NCBI RefSeq assembly: GCF_007988965.1
Contig: NZ_BJVD01000003.1
Span: forward strand, 186,001-250,000
DNA length: 64,000 nucleotides
Direction of reading: 5' to 3'
Source of the DNA: Rummeliibacillus stabekisii
Lineage (GTDB): Bacteria > Bacillota > Bacilli > Bacillales_A > Planococcaceae
Part shown: positions 18,830 to 28,431 of the stretch, in pieces
How the letters are laid out: each line of letters opens with the position of its first letter
How positions within the stretch are numbered: the first letter of the stretch is position 1
The notes under the pieces: model-generated
What the model saw: only the letters and a program-made list of their open reading frames with translations
Told to the model about the DNA's origin: nothing
The model's database searches: none
Made by a program: the position numbers and the translations under genes

Positions 18830-20140
18830 TTATCGCTCAAGCAATTGGAAAGTAGCTAAAGCCTTGCCGACAAGCAAGTCTTCACTATAAACCTCAAAGT
18901 CCATCTTAGCGAATTTGCGGCTCATGTCTAAAATTCGTGGTTTTACTGTAATTGTTGACTCGATTTGGATCGGTTTAATAAAGTAAATCGAGATATTCTC
19001 CATTACACTTTCCCCACGTTTAACTTTTTTGAGTGCGAAGGAACCCGATTCGACGATTAATGTAGTAAAAGCTCCGTATGAAATCGCGCCAAATTGATTG
19101 GTCATTTGAGGGGTCACGTTAAATTTGATCAACATCTCGTCGTTTGACACGTCCATCTCCATTTCCTTCTTCACCAAATCATCAATCGTCTCTCCGTGCT
19201 GTGGTTGCCTTTGTGCCATTTGCAGTGCTTTCAAGACATCCTGTCTGCTTACAACTCCCTGCAAAATGCCATGTTCATCTGCTACAGGAAGCAAATCAAT
19301 TCCTTCCCAAATCATCTGATGGCCAGCTGTTGCCACACTCGTTTTTAATGATACTGTAATTGGATTTCTGGTCATTAATCGATCGATATGATCACTTTCG
19401 TGTTTACCAATCAAATCACGTGATGTTACAATACCTACAATTTTGCCATGCTTATCAATTACAGGGAATCCGCCATGAGTAGTTTCAGCATTCAATAAGT
19501 TATATTCTCTTACTGTATCTGTTGTCTTCAAGTAGGATGTTCTTTTTAACGGAATCACGATATCTTCAATTAATAAAATTTCTTTCTTGATTAACTGGTC
19601 ATAAATGGCTCGGTTAATCATCGCTGCAACTGTAAATGTGTCATAGCTTGTTGAAATGAGTGGAAGCTCAAGCTGGTCTGCCAGTTTTTTCACTTCTTCA
19701 GTGGTATCAAAACCACCTGTAATGAGGACAGCAGCTCCTTCTTTAAGAGCCATCTCATGCGTACGCGCCCGGTTGCCGACGATAAGCAAGCTCCCTGCTT
19801 CTGTATAGCGCATCATATCTTCCAGTTTCATGGCGCCAATCACAAACTTCGTAAGGGTTTTATGCAAACCGTTAATGCCGCCTAATACTTGTCCATCCAC
19901 AATATTGACAATCTCGGCAAATGTAAGCCGCTCAATATTTTCTTTTTTCTTTTTCTCAATCCTGATGGTGCCCACACGTTCAATCGTACTGACAAGACGC
20001 CTTGACTCAGCTTCCTTAATCGCGCGATAGGCAGTACCCTCGCTAACAGACATTTCTTTTGCGATTTGGCGGACTGAAATTTTATCGCCCACTGGCAATG
20101 ATTCAATATATTGGAGTATTTTTTCATGTTTTGTAGCCAA
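18830..20140 (-). CDS. ytoI: YtoI: HTH-DRTGG-CBS-hotdog regulator-like protein
   Basis: 436 residues with four domains in order: winged-helix HTH (about 1-60, VRQIAKEMSVSEGTAYRAIKEAE), DRTGG (about 75-180), a CBS pair (about 190-315) and a hotdog thioesterase-like domain (325-436). The start is TTG 20140, 4 bases after AGGTGAT; it gives MATKHEKILQYIESLPVG, which resembles the B. subtilis YtoI N-terminus. CBS domains usually bind adenylates and the hotdog may bind an acyl-CoA, so it could sense metabolites. Its DNA target is unknown. Downstream of ytkL. Confidence 0.9.
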   Translation of the reverse strand: MATKHEKILQYIESLPVGDKISVRQIAKEMSVSEGTAYRAIKEAESRRLVSTIERVGTIRIEKKKKENIERLTFAEIVNIVDGQVLGGINGLHKTLTKFVIGAMKLEDMMRYTEAGSLLIVGNRARTHEMALKEGAAVLITGGFDTTEEVKKLADQLELPLISTSYDTFTVAAMINRAIYDQLIKKEILLIEDIVIPLKRTSYLKTTDTVREYNLLNAETTHGGFPVIDKHGKIVGIVTSRDLIGKHESDHIDRLMTRNPITVSLKTSVATAGHQMIWEGIDLLPVADEHGILQGVVSRQDVLKALQMAQRQPQHGETIDDLVKKEMEMDVSNDEMLIKFNVTPQMTNQFGAISYGAFTTLIVESGSFALKKVKRGESVMENISIYFIKPIQIESTITVKPRILDMSRKFAKMDFEVYSEDLLVGKALATFQLLER

Positions 20141-20205
20141 AAAATCACCTATTTCTTAACGGTCTCTTGGCTTAAGTGTACCATATTTACTTCAAACTGT
20201 TATAG

Positions 20206-20886
20206 TTACAATTCAAATTGGTCGCCGGCATTCATAATTCGCACAGTACCATTGCCTACCATGTTAGAAAAAGCCTGTGGATCCTGTTCAATTACAGGGA
20301 AAGTATTGTAATGAATAGGTACAACTTCTTTTGGATTTAAAAATTCAACAGCTTTTGCAGCATCTTCAGGCCCCATTGTGAAATTATCTCCAATCGGTAA
20401 AAATGCTATATCAATCGGATGCATATCTCCGATTAATTTCATATCACTGAATAAAGCTGTATCACCTGCATGGTAAATTGTCTTTCCTTCGATAAATAAA
20501 AGGAGCCCCGCAGGCATACCTGTATAAATAATTTGTTTGTCCTCTGTTACATAAGATGAGCCATGGAATGCTTGAGTAAGCTTGACCTTACCAAAATCAA
20601 ATTGACGTGCTCCCCCAATATGCATTGGATGTGTTTCTAATCCTTGCCATGAAAGATAATCTGCCAATTCATTCGGAGCTACCACAAGTGCATTGGATTT
20701 TTTGGCAATTTCAACTGTATCTCCTACATGGTCATTATGTCCGTGAGTCAGTAAAATGACGTCCGGTTTTTGATCATCTACATTTAAATCGGTTTGGCTA
20801 TTTCCAGTGATAAAAGGATCAATTAAAATAGTATGGTTGTTGGTTTGAATTTTAACAATCGAATGCCCATGGAATGAAATTTTCAT
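20206..20886 (-). CDS. ytkL: UPF0173 metal-dependent hydrolase YtkL
   Basis: A 226-residue metallo-beta-lactamase-fold hydrolase. The metal motif HxHxDH is seen as [12 protein letters not shown]; further ligands are the histidine in MHIGG, D in [10 protein letters not shown] and H in VPIHYNT. Substrate unknown for the family. ATG 20886 lies behind GAAAGGAAG. It is divergent from the M24 peptidase and followed by ytoI. Confidence 0.9.
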   Translation of the reverse strand: MKISFHGHSIVKIQTNNHTILIDPFITGNSQTDLNVDDQKPDVILLTHGHNDHVGDTVEIAKKSNALVVAPNELADYLSWQGLETHPMHIGGARQFDFGKVKLTQAFHGSSYVTEDKQIIYTGMPAGLLLFIEGKTIYHAGDTALFSDMKLIGDMHPIDIAFLPIGDNFTMGPEDAAKAVEFLNPKEVVPIHYNTFPVIEQDPQAFSNMVGNGTVRIMNAGDQFEL

Positions 20887-21034
20887 AAAGTAATCTTCCT
20901 TTCAAAAGTTTCTCATAGTTGTATTCTCGCTTGGTACTTCATTTCCCTCTTTTTATGATAGACTGTATAGGGAGAGTATTTATACTCAATAAATAACACT
21001 CAAAGTCTCTAGTCTCTAAAGGGAGGATTTTTTT

Positions 21035-22132
21035 ATGAATAAAGTGCAGCTAATCCAACAATACTTACAAGAAAAAAATATTGACGCGGCATTCATTACT
21101 ACGCCAGACAATGTCTTTTACCTATCAGGTTTCCGTAGTGACCCACATGAACGTTTGTTGGGTATTATGATTTTTAAAGAAGCAGAACCATTTATGATTT
21201 GCCCTAAGATGGAAGTGCCGGATGCAAAAGCTGCTGGGTGGGCGTTTGAAGCTGTAGGCCATGAGGATACAGAAAACGCATGGGAAATCTTCCACCATAC
21301 TACTAATACCCGAAATGTCCCATTACACACACTTGCAATTGAAAAATCACACTTAACAGTAGAACGCTTAGAAGCTCTTCAACATTTCTTTAACGACACA
21401 AAATATGTTGGTCTAGATGAGCAACTAAACCAAATGCGCCTCATTAAATCTGAGGATGAATTGGAAAAATTGCGTGAAGCAGCAAAATTAGCGGATTATG
21501 CGATTGAAGTTGGTTGCAATGAAATAGCCGAAGGCAAAACTGAAATCGAAATACTATCTGCCATTGAAGCAGCAATGAAGGCAAAAGGCGTTTATATGTC
21601 ATTTGACACAATGGTTCTGGCAGGATTAAACGCAGCTTCTCCGCACGGAACACCAGGAACGCAAAAAATCCAAAAAGGCGATCTTGTACTTTTTGATTTA
21701 GGCGTTGTTTACGAAGGCTATTGTTCAGATATTACGAGAACGGTTGCATTCGGCGAAATCTCAGATGCTCAAAAAGAAGTTTATGAAACAGTGAAAAAAG
21801 CAAATGAGGCAGCTATCGAACTGGTTAAACCAGGTGTACTAGCAAAAGAACTTGACCATGCATCACGTAAAGTAATTGAAGATGCTGGGTTCGGCGAGTA
21901 TTTTACACACCGTCTAGGACATGGTCTTGGCATTTCAGTGCATGAATTCCCTTCTGTGCATGGCGCGAATGAAATGGCGATGCAAGAAGGTATGGTCTTT
22001 ACCATTGAACCAGGAATTTATAAAAATGACACGGCTGGCGTACGCATTGAAGATGATGTATATGTAACAGAGAACGGCGTAGAAGTGCTTACAAGCTTCC
22101 CGAAAGAATTGCAAATCATTCAACCAAAATAA
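21035..22132 (+). CDS. M24 family Xaa-Pro aminopeptidase/dipeptidase
   Basis: 365 residues: creatinase-like N-terminal domain (1-130) and a pita-bread peptidase domain. Metal ligands are visible as FDLGVVYEGYCSDITRT (two aspartates), HRLGHGLGISVHE (histidine), EPGIY (glutamate) and VRIEDDVYV (glutamate). It cleaves N-terminal residues next to proline, in the cytoplasm. The exact type (PepP, PepQ or YpdF-like) cannot be settled. ATG 21035 lies behind AAAGGGAGG. It has its own terminator downstream. Confidence 0.92.
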   Translation: MNKVQLIQQYLQEKNIDAAFITTPDNVFYLSGFRSDPHERLLGIMIFKEAEPFMICPKMEVPDAKAAGWAFEAVGHEDTENAWEIFHHTTNTRNVPLHTLAIEKSHLTVERLEALQHFFNDTKYVGLDEQLNQMRLIKSEDELEKLREAAKLADYAIEVGCNEIAEGKTEIEILSAIEAAMKAKGVYMSFDTMVLAGLNAASPHGTPGTQKIQKGDLVLFDLGVVYEGYCSDITRTVAFGEISDAQKEVYETVKKANEAAIELVKPGVLAKELDHASRKVIEDAGFGEYFTHRLGHGLGISVHEFPSVHGANEMAMQEGMVFTIEPGIYKNDTAGVRIEDDVYVTENGVEVLTSFPKELQIIQPK

Positions 22133-22143
22133 TGTTTACTATG

Positions 22144-22178
22144 AAAGAAGGATGAACACAACTCATCCTTCTTTTTTT
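22144..22178 (+). terminator. Terminator of the M24 peptidase gene
   Basis: AAGAAGGATGA / TCATCCTTCTT stem, 7-nt loop, followed by T6. Confidence 0.85.
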
Positions 22179-22203
22179 AGTGCAAATCTCATGAAACTCA
22201 AAA

Positions 22204-22231
22204 AAAGGCAAACCGAAGTTGGTTTGCCTTT
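22204..22231 (-). terminator. Terminator of ald
   Basis: AAAGGCAAACC / GGTTTGCCTTT stem with a 6-nt loop; the minus strand continues with a T7 run. Confidence 0.87.
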
Positions 22232-22242
22232 AATCTATTTAC

Positions 22243-23355
22243 TTATAATAATGAATCAACAGATACATATGGATAGTTTAATGCTTCTGCAACTGCCTCA
22301 AATGTTACATTTCCATCAAGAGTATTAACCCCTTTTTTCAACGCTTCATTAGTTAGGCATGCGCGGCTATAGCCTTTGTTTGCAATTTCAAGTGCAAATG
22401 GCACTGTGTTGTTTGTTAGGGCCATAGTTGAAGTACGTGGAACTGCACCAGGCATATTCGCTACTGCGTAGTGTACAACGCCATGCTTGATGTAAGTTGG
22501 CTCATCATGTGTTGTGATACGGTCAGAAGTTTCAAAAATACCGCCTTGGTCAATTGCAATATCCACAACAACAGAACCAGGAGACATTGATTTTATCATC
22601 TCTTCTGTTACCAATTTAGGAGCTTTTGCACCAGGAATTAGCACAGCACCAATAACTAAATCAGAATTTTTTACAGACTCTGCAATGTTGTATGGATTTG
22701 ACATTAATGTTTGTATATCTGTGCCAAATTGATCATCTAACTGGCGAAGTCGTTCAGGGCTAAGATCAATAACTGTTACTTCTGCGCCCATGCCGATAGC
22801 GATTTTCGCTGCATTTGCTCCAGCCATACCGCCACCAATAATTGTCACTTTACCGCGAGTAACCCCTGGTACACCGCCAAGTAAAATGCCTTTTCCGCCT
22901 TCTTGTTTTTCTAAATATTGCGCCCCAATTTGTGTTGCCATACGTCCAGCTACTTCGCTCATCGGCGATAATAGCGGTAAACTGCGATTTGGTAATTGAA
23001 CTGTTTCATAAGCAATCGCAACCACTTTATTATCTAGTAATGCTTGAGTCAATTCTGGCTCAGGAGCTAAATGTAGGTAAGTAAAGAGAATTTGTCCTTC
23101 ATAGAAATAACCGAATTCAGAAGAGATCGGTTCTTTTACTTTCATCACCATTTCTTGTTTCCATGCTTCAGCAGCAGTCTCTACAATGTGAGCACCTGCA
23201 GCTTTGTAGTCTTCGTCTGTAAAGCCAGAGCCTAGACCTGCATTCGTCTCAATAAAAACTTCGTGACCATGCATTGTTAAATTCACAACACCTGCTGGCG
23301 TCATTGCTACACGGTTTTCGTTGTTTTTAATTTCCTTTGGAACACCGATTTTCAT
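22243..23355 (-). CDS. ald: Alanine dehydrogenase
   Basis: NAD-dependent interconversion of L-alanine and pyruvate plus ammonia; 370 residues, the family length. In Bacillus it is needed for alanine use and normal sporulation. Seen: N-terminal [17 protein letters not shown] with the substrate arginine and lysine region, [10 protein letters not shown], and the NAD motif [23 protein letters not shown] 23355 is 5 bases after AGGAGGATG. Divergent from the universal stress gene, with a large inverted repeat between the two promoters. Confidence 0.97.
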   Translation of the reverse strand: MKIGVPKEIKNNENRVAMTPAGVVNLTMHGHEVFIETNAGLGSGFTDEDYKAAGAHIVETAAEAWKQEMVMKVKEPISSEFGYFYEGQILFTYLHLAPEPELTQALLDNKVVAIAYETVQLPNRSLPLLSPMSEVAGRMATQIGAQYLEKQEGGKGILLGGVPGVTRGKVTIIGGGMAGANAAKIAIGMGAEVTVIDLSPERLRQLDDQFGTDIQTLMSNPYNIAESVKNSDLVIGAVLIPGAKAPKLVTEEMIKSMSPGSVVVDIAIDQGGIFETSDRITTHDEPTYIKHGVVHYAVANMPGAVPRTSTMALTNNTVPFALEIANKGYSRACLTNEALKKGVNTLDGNVTFEAVAEALNYPYVSVDSLL

Positions 23356-23428
23356 ATCCCATCCTCCTAAATATAAAAAAGTGATCATTGTTTGTTATGT
23401 ATTTGAATGTTCACATAATAACATGTCT

Positions 23429-23459
23429 ATTGTAACAAATATTCTTCTATTTTTGTCAA
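23429..23459 (-). promoter_or_regulatory. Probable ald promoter
   Basis: -35 TTGACA (+ strand TGTCAA, 23454-23459) and -10 TACAAT (+ strand ATTGTA, 23429-23434), with a long spacer of 19 bp, which may need an activator. Confidence 0.5.
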
Positions 23460-23486
23460 TAATTTTGAATATTAATAATAGCGGCT

Positions 23487-23533
23487 CGTTCACTACTTTT
23501 TACAATCTTCTTAAATATGTAAAAAAGTGAACG
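23487..23533. repeat. 47-bp inverted repeat between ald and usp
   Basis: Left arm CGTTCACT-AC-TTTTTACA, right arm TGTAAAAAAGTGAACG: 16 paired bases with a 2-base bulge and a 13-nt loop. It lies upstream of both divergent promoters, so it is either a shared operator or a cruciform. No T run marks it as a terminator. Confidence 0.6.
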
Positions 23534-23551
23534 TAAATTGATGGGAAATGG

Positions 23552-23560
23552 TGGTATACT
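23552..23560 (+). promoter_or_regulatory. Extended -10 promoter of usp
   Basis: TGGTATACT, an extended -10 element, lies about 27 bp before the usp start codon. No good -35 is seen at the right distance. Confidence 0.5.
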
Positions 23561-23586
23561 AGATTTATAAAAAGGAGGAATCGAAT

Positions 23587-24045
23587 ATGGCATTAGATTA
23601 TAAAAACATTATTGTGGCAGTAGATGGTTCAAAAGAAGCGGAGTATGCATTCAAAAAGGCCGTTGCAGTAGCTAATCGTAATGAGTCTTCACTTTATTTA
23701 GTCAATATTATTGATACACGTTCATTTGCAGCCATCGAAGCGTATGACCGTTCCATTCAAGAACGCGCGCAAGGATTCGCGGATGAGCTATTAGCTGGCT
23801 ACAAGAAAGAAGCAGAAGCTGCTGGTATAAAAAATGTCAATATCTTAATCGAATACGGTTCACCTAAAACAATTATTACTAGAGATGTATCTAAAAAAGT
23901 AAATGCAGATTTAATTATTTGCGGTGCTACAGGGCTCAATACAGTTGAACGATTTTTAATCGGTAGTGTATCTGAAAGCATTGTACGATCTGCAAAATGT
24001 GATGTGCTTGTGGTACGCACAGATTCAGTAGAAGAAAGCAAATAA
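23587..24045 (+). CDS. Universal stress protein UspA family
   Basis: A 152-residue single UspA domain. It has IIVAVDGSKEAEYAF at the start and the ATP-binding type motif in ICGATGLNTVERFLIGSVSESIV (G-x2-G-x9-G-S form), so it probably binds ATP. Role: stress survival, unspecific. ATG 23587 is preceded by AAAAAGGAGG. Convergent with ytxK, with a shared terminator. Confidence 0.93.
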   Translation: MALDYKNIIVAVDGSKEAEYAFKKAVAVANRNESSLYLVNIIDTRSFAAIEAYDRSIQERAQGFADELLAGYKKEAEAAGIKNVNILIEYGSPKTIITRDVSKKVNADLIICGATGLNTVERFLIGSVSESIVRSAKCDVLVVRTDSVEESK

Positions 24046-24046
24046 T

Positions 24047-24085
24047 AAAAAGCCTGCAGAGCATTTAGTTGCTCTGCAGGCTTTT
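24047..24085. terminator. Bidirectional terminator of usp and ytxK
   Basis: AAAAGCCTGCAGAGC / GCTCTGCAGGCTTTT, a 15-bp perfect stem with an 8-nt loop, A run left and T run right. Confidence 0.9.
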
Positions 24086-24095
24086 ATCTTTTTGT

Positions 24096-25031
24096 TTATG
24101 CTTTGTTTTCTTTTTTCCATTTGCGCACTTTAGCGAAGAACAGCTCTAATGCTTGCATGTTTTTCATATTTGGCACTTTTGCAAGCAACACTTCTTTGAC
24201 GGCTTTTCCGCCATCCACTTTCTTTTGCAAAACAAATAAACTTTTTGCATGTGCTTTACTTGAGAACAAAGTATCCGGCAGTTGGACAACTGCCTGTATC
24301 CAAGCAGTTTTAGCAATCATCTTATTTAAAAGCTGTGCTTGCTCTGATTCGAATAGATGATCTGGCACTAAGAAGAATAAATATCCGCCATCTTTTGTAT
24401 ATCTCAACGATTGCTCAATGAACAAATGATGGGCATATGTCATACCCTCTTCTGCTTTTACTTCATATTGCTTAGCTATTTCTTCGTTTGGATAATAGCC
24501 TACTGGCAAATCACAAATAACAGCATCTACTGGATCAATCATCAAGTTTTCAAGAGCATCTTGTAGATATAACGACAATGGCTGTCCCTCTAACTCTGCA
24601 GATGATGCCGCAATTTGAATTAAAAGCTCATCAATTTCAATACCGAATCCCTCAATCTTGTCGCCTAAGAGATTCATAACCGTCATCAGCAAATTCGCTG
24701 TGCCGATCGCTGGATCAAGCATTGTAATTTGTTGATCTTCTTTGATTTCTTTCTCGAAAAACTGTTCCACAAAGTAACCTACCAAAAGGCCAAGCGAATC
24801 AGGCGTCATCTGATGATTCGGTTGAGAGCTTTGTCTCATTCCTTTAAGAATCGCCAACTGGATAGCTTTACGAATTTCTTCTTTTGTTGGTTCAACTTCA
24901 GGCTTTATTTCAGAATCTAGCCATCTGTTTAACGTTATTAATAAACCGTCTAGATAGGTTGATTGATCTGATTCTGCATGTTTTTCTGTTTCTTTATCTA
25001 TAAATGAAAAAAGGACTTCAATAGTTTCCAT
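24096..25031 (-). CDS. ytxK: YtxK-like class I methyltransferase
   Basis: A 311-residue protein of the N6-adenine DNA methyltransferase-like fold: SAM site in MLDPAIGTANLLMTVMN, acidic loop IEIDELLIQIA, and a catalytic loop reading DLPVGYYP where true DNA methyltransferases have NPPY. The altered motif and the lack of a restriction partner argue against a modification enzyme. The true substrate is unknown. ATG 25031 is taken because AAGGAGA is 5 bases upstream; a longer frame would swallow this site. It follows tpx as in B. subtilis, but no ackA gene follows it. Confidence 0.88.
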   Translation of the reverse strand: METIEVLFSFIDKETEKHAESDQSTYLDGLLITLNRWLDSEIKPEVEPTKEEIRKAIQLAILKGMRQSSQPNHQMTPDSLGLLVGYFVEQFFEKEIKEDQQITMLDPAIGTANLLMTVMNLLGDKIEGFGIEIDELLIQIAASSAELEGQPLSLYLQDALENLMIDPVDAVICDLPVGYYPNEEIAKQYEVKAEEGMTYAHHLFIEQSLRYTKDGGYLFFLVPDHLFESEQAQLLNKMIAKTAWIQAVVQLPDTLFSSKAHAKSLFVLQKKVDGGKAVKEVLLAKVPNMKNMQALELFFAKVRKWKKENKA

Positions 25032-25053
25032 AATGCTCTCCTTCAAAACGGAA

Positions 25054-25076
25054 ACCCACTCGACGATAGAGTGGGT
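25054..25076 (-). terminator. Hairpin between tpx and ytxK
   Basis: ACCCACTC / GAGTGGGT stem with a 7-nt loop, then TTTCCGTTTT on the minus strand. A weak terminator that may allow some readthrough into ytxK. Confidence 0.6.
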
Positions 25077-25094
25077 CCCCAGCTAGAAATTTAC

Positions 25095-25601
25095 TTATTT
25101 GCTAAGTGATTTGATAGCATCAATTGCATGGTCGTAATCAGGATGGTCTGTTCCTTCAGGCACATATTCTACATATGCCACCTTTCCATCTTGGTCAACA
25201 ACGAAAATAGAACGTGCTAGCAAACGCAACTCTTGCATATGTACGCCATATGCATCACCAAATGACAAATCGCGATGATCTGATAAAGTATAAATATTTT
25301 CTATACCGTTTGCACCACACCAACGTTTTTGTGCAAAAGGAAGGTCACAAGAAATTGTTAGAACCACAACATCTTCACCTAAGCCTGTTGCCTCTTCATT
25401 GAAACGTCTAGTTTGAGCATCGCAAACACCTGTATCTAATGATGGAACTACACTGATTAAAACTTTCTTGCCTGCGAAGTCTGATAAATGTTTTTCTTGC
25501 ATGTCAGTAGATAATGCAGTGAACTCAGGTGCCTTGTCACCAACTTTAATTTCTGGACCTACTAATGTTACGGGATTATTTTTAAATGTTACTTGTACCA
25601 T
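25095..25601 (-). CDS. tpx: Thiol peroxidase Tpx
   Basis: Atypical 2-Cys peroxiredoxin that reduces peroxides with electrons from thioredoxin; 168 residues. Peroxidatic C60 in [14 protein letters not shown] and resolving C95 in QKRWCGANG, as in the Tpx family; a third cysteine, C85, lies in [12 protein letters not shown] 25601 follows CAAGGAGGCG. The 220-bp gap upstream to the RDD gene shows no recognisable PerR-type box. Confidence 0.96.
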   Translation of the reverse strand: MVQVTFKNNPVTLVGPEIKVGDKAPEFTALSTDMQEKHLSDFAGKKVLISVVPSLDTGVCDAQTRRFNEEATGLGEDVVVLTISCDLPFAQKRWCGANGIENIYTLSDHRDLSFGDAYGVHMQELRLLARSIFVVDQDGKVAYVEYVPEGTDHPDYDHAIDAIKSLSK

Positions 25602-25822
25602 TTCAACGCCTCCTTGACTTAATATTACTTGAATCTTTTAGCTTGTTGCAACTAGGAAGACTCTTATCATGAAACTTGACTCAGTATGTTTTCTGTAACA
25701 CCCACTGAGATTAAGAGCTCTTACGAATTTACATACTATATTATCCCCAAACCAAAAATTCTTTGCTTCTCAATTTTTGAGCATGGGGAATCAATCCTGT
25801 TAACGCAATTCAGTCACGATAA

Positions 25823-26359
25823 TTAAACTGTATGCGCACTCTGCTCTATTGCAATCGTTTTTTCTATCTTTTCATAGCTTTTCTCATGAACGACAGCAGT
25901 ATCTGCAATATAATCATGGACAGCTTTATGCTTCGGCGTAAATGCGGCCACAATATATAAAATTAAAATCTTTACAGATATAAAGCGCCCTATCCATTCT
26001 CTAAATAGTATAGTACCCCATGTTAATGGGATTCCTTTGTCACTTATTACCTTAATACCGAAAACCATCTTTCCGAGTGTTTGAGCTCGCCACTTCGTCA
26101 TTAAAACAAAATAACCATAAAACAGAATGGCTGCAACAAATTTATAGGGAGATAGATAAAGAATTCGTGCATCATCCCAGCCCATCAAATCAAAAAGTGG
26201 GCCGATAGTTAAGGCTGTAATCGAACTAATCACGACCAAATCAATTAAATAAGCCCAAAAACGAGTCCAAAAACCTGCTGCCTTTAAATGATACTCTGGT
26301 ACTTTCTTTATTTCGAGCGGGCTTAAACTTGTTGCAGATTCATTTAGTGTCTCTGACAT
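25823..26359 (-). CDS. yteJ: RDD family membrane protein (YteJ-like)
   Basis: 178 residues. The RDD signature appears as GFWTRFWAYLIDLVVIS (R and D pair), followed by three hydrophobic segments and the conserved TLGKMVFGIKVISDKG. Function unknown in this setting. ATG 26359 is preceded by AAAGGGGGCG. It starts 13 bp after sppA ends, so the pair sppA-yteJ is an operon as in B. subtilis, where YteJ with SppA contributes to resistance to lantibiotics and lysozyme. Confidence 0.9.
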   Translation of the reverse strand: MSETLNESATSLSPLEIKKVPEYHLKAAGFWTRFWAYLIDLVVISSITALTIGPLFDLMGWDDARILYLSPYKFVAAILFYGYFVLMTKWRAQTLGKMVFGIKVISDKGIPLTWGTILFREWIGRFISVKILILYIVAAFTPKHKAVHDYIADTAVVHEKSYEKIEKTIAIEQSAHTV

Positions 26360-26372
26360 TTCAACGCCCCCT

Positions 26373-27383
26373 TTATTCTTCACCGTATAAGTACATCATT
26401 CTTGGTGCGCTGCTAGTAGACAGCATTTTGCTAATTGCTTCTTTTTCAGCAGAAGGCATAAGTTTACTGCTTAACTTTGCAGAGAAAATGGAACCCCATC
26501 CTTCGTCAGTGCTATATTCAAATACCTCTGCTCCTTGAAGTTTGTTATCTTTCATCAGCGCTTTTAATGCATCCTCACTATAACCTAAACGATCCACTAA
26601 GCCTGCTTTCACCGCTTGAGAACCATTCATAATGCGTCCATCAGCAATAGATCTAACTTCTTTTTCAGACATGCCGCGACCATCTGCAACTACTTTAACA
26701 AAACGTCCATAAGAATCATTCACCATGTTTTGAAGCAATTTCTTTTCTGCAGGTGTCATTTCACGCGAACCGTTCATAATATCTTTATACGGACCTGTCT
26801 TAATTGTGTTAAATTCAATCCCTAATTTTTTCGCTAATTTACTATAATCCATCCCTTGCATAATGACACCAATGGAACCAGTTAATGTCTCTTCATCAGC
26901 ATAAATGACATCTGCTGGTGCAGAGATGTAGTAACCGCCTGAAGCGGCCATGGAACCCATTGAAACATAAATAGGTATGTTTCTTTCTTTTTTTATTTCC
27001 TTTATTTTGTCATAAATTTGTTTAGATTCATTCGTACCTCCACCAGGCGAATTTACTTTAAGCAACACACCTTTAACGCTCTTATTCTTTCTGATATCTT
27101 CTAGCTGATCCATAAAATACTGGTGATTATATGTTTCACTACTAAAAATAGACGTGCTCTCACCAGTGTCTTGTATCGTTCCATTCACAGTAAGGACTGC
27201 AATTTGCTTCGATGGATTTCCATTTTTTAACACATTATAATCATATGTACTATCTAGATCAGCAATAGATTCTAACCCTTTTTTGAAGTCCATTTTAGCA
27301 AATGATAAAGCAATACTTACAAAGGCAGACATGGCAAATAGTACGATTGCTATGCCAAGCGCCACCCATCTTTTTACTGTCAT
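26373..27383 (-). CDS. sppA: Signal peptide peptidase SppA
   Basis: Membrane-bound S49 serine protease that cleaves leftover signal peptides; 336 residues, the short single-domain Gram-positive type. An N-terminal anchor helix spans about 5-27. The catalytic serine lies in SMAASGGYYISAPAD and the general-base lysine in TGPYKDIMNG. LLKVNSPGGG forms the oxyanion strand. ATG 27383 follows AGGGAGGG. Upstream partner of the RDD gene. Confidence 0.95.
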   Translation of the reverse strand: MTVKRWVALGIAIVLFAMSAFVSIALSFAKMDFKKGLESIADLDSTYDYNVLKNGNPSKQIAVLTVNGTIQDTGESTSIFSSETYNHQYFMDQLEDIRKNKSVKGVLLKVNSPGGGTNESKQIYDKIKEIKKERNIPIYVSMGSMAASGGYYISAPADVIYADEETLTGSIGVIMQGMDYSKLAKKLGIEFNTIKTGPYKDIMNGSREMTPAEKKLLQNMVNDSYGRFVKVVADGRGMSEKEVRSIADGRIMNGSQAVKAGLVDRLGYSEDALKALMKDNKLQGAEVFEYSTDEGWGSIFSAKLSSKLMPSAEKEAISKMLSTSSAPRMMYLYGEE

Positions 27384-27449
27384 TTATGACCCTCCCTTTC
27401 ACCCTGCATTATAAACATACGAGCCAAACCGTTAAATGTTTCATCATTT

Positions 27450-28361
27450 TCATGACTTGTGCGAAAGTCTGTATGTTTTCCTCATTTCCAAGATGGTCGA
27501 AATCGAGAAGATAATTAAGGCTAACCAAATAAATGAGAATGAAATTAATTCTGTGTGGCCAAATGACTCATGATAAAGAAATACGCCTAGAATTAACGTC
27601 ATGGTTGGAGCGATATATTGTATAAAGCCCACTAAATATAAAGGGATATTTTGTGCCCCTACCGCGAATAAAACAAGCGGTAGAGCTGTTACAATACCTG
27701 TTCCTATTAAAAAAACATTTGTTTTCATATCGACATGAAGAAACGACATATTTCCCTGGAAATAAAGATAGCAATAATAGATAATCGCTACTGGGAAGAT
27801 AAACATTGTTTCAATAACAAGCCCTCTTGTTGCATCCAAAGCGATTTGCTTTTTCAACAATCCATAAAATCCAAAACTTAAAGCTAAACCAATGGATATC
27901 CATGGAATCTGCCCATAAGATGCAATTAAAATAATAACGCCAATAGCCGCCATCAATAGCGCTAGCACCTGTGCTTTAGTCATTCGTTCTTTCAAGAAAA
28001 TAATGCCAAGCAAAATAGAAAAGATCGGATTCATATAATAACCTAAGCTTGTCTGGATAATATGATCATGATTTACTGCCCATATGTAAATAAACCAGTT
28101 TGCCGATACTAAATAAGCTGCCAAACACAAACTCCAAAATGCTTTTTGATTTTGCCATAATTCACGAAAATCTTTAACTAATACTTTACCTTGCTTAATC
28201 AGCAGGACAAAAATAAGTGTAAGAATAAATGACCAAATTACGCGGCTAGCCAATATTTCACCACTTGTAACATGCTGAATCACTTTCCAATAAAGAGGAA
28301 ATAGCCCCCACAATATATACGCAAAGACTGATGCAACTATCCCCTTTTTTTCATTTTCCAT
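27450..28361 (-). CDS. rarD: RarD-type EamA transporter
   Basis: A 303-residue DMT-superfamily permease with ten hydrophobic segments and two EamA repeats. N-terminal KGIVASVFAYILWGLFPLYWK and the middle segment LGYYMNPIFSILLGIIFLKERMTK are typical of RarD (named for chloramphenicol sensitivity in Pseudomonas); the substrate is unknown. ATG 28361 is preceded by AAAAGGAGGCG; the frame is open further upstream but without support. The start is 71 bp after the acyl-CoA synthetase stop. Confidence 0.9.
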   Translation of the reverse strand: MENEKKGIVASVFAYILWGLFPLYWKVIQHVTSGEILASRVIWSFILTLIFVLLIKQGKVLVKDFRELWQNQKAFWSLCLAAYLVSANWFIYIWAVNHDHIIQTSLGYYMNPIFSILLGIIFLKERMTKAQVLALLMAAIGVIILIASYGQIPWISIGLALSFGFYGLLKKQIALDATRGLVIETMFIFPVAIIYYCYLYFQGNMSFLHVDMKTNVFLIGTGIVTALPLVLFAVGAQNIPLYLVGFIQYIAPTMTLILGVFLYHESFGHTELISFSFIWLALIIFSISTILEMRKTYRLSHKS

Positions 28362-28431
28362 CCTACTCGCCTCCTTTTGGCTTCTAGCCATAATTAAAAG
28401 ACTACCAATAATAAGTAGTCTTTTCAATAAC

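Noticed and set aside
24096-25031. ytxK as a restriction-modification methyltransferase
   Set aside because: The catalytic NPPY is replaced by DLPVGYY, no specificity or restriction gene is near, and synteny matches ytxK.
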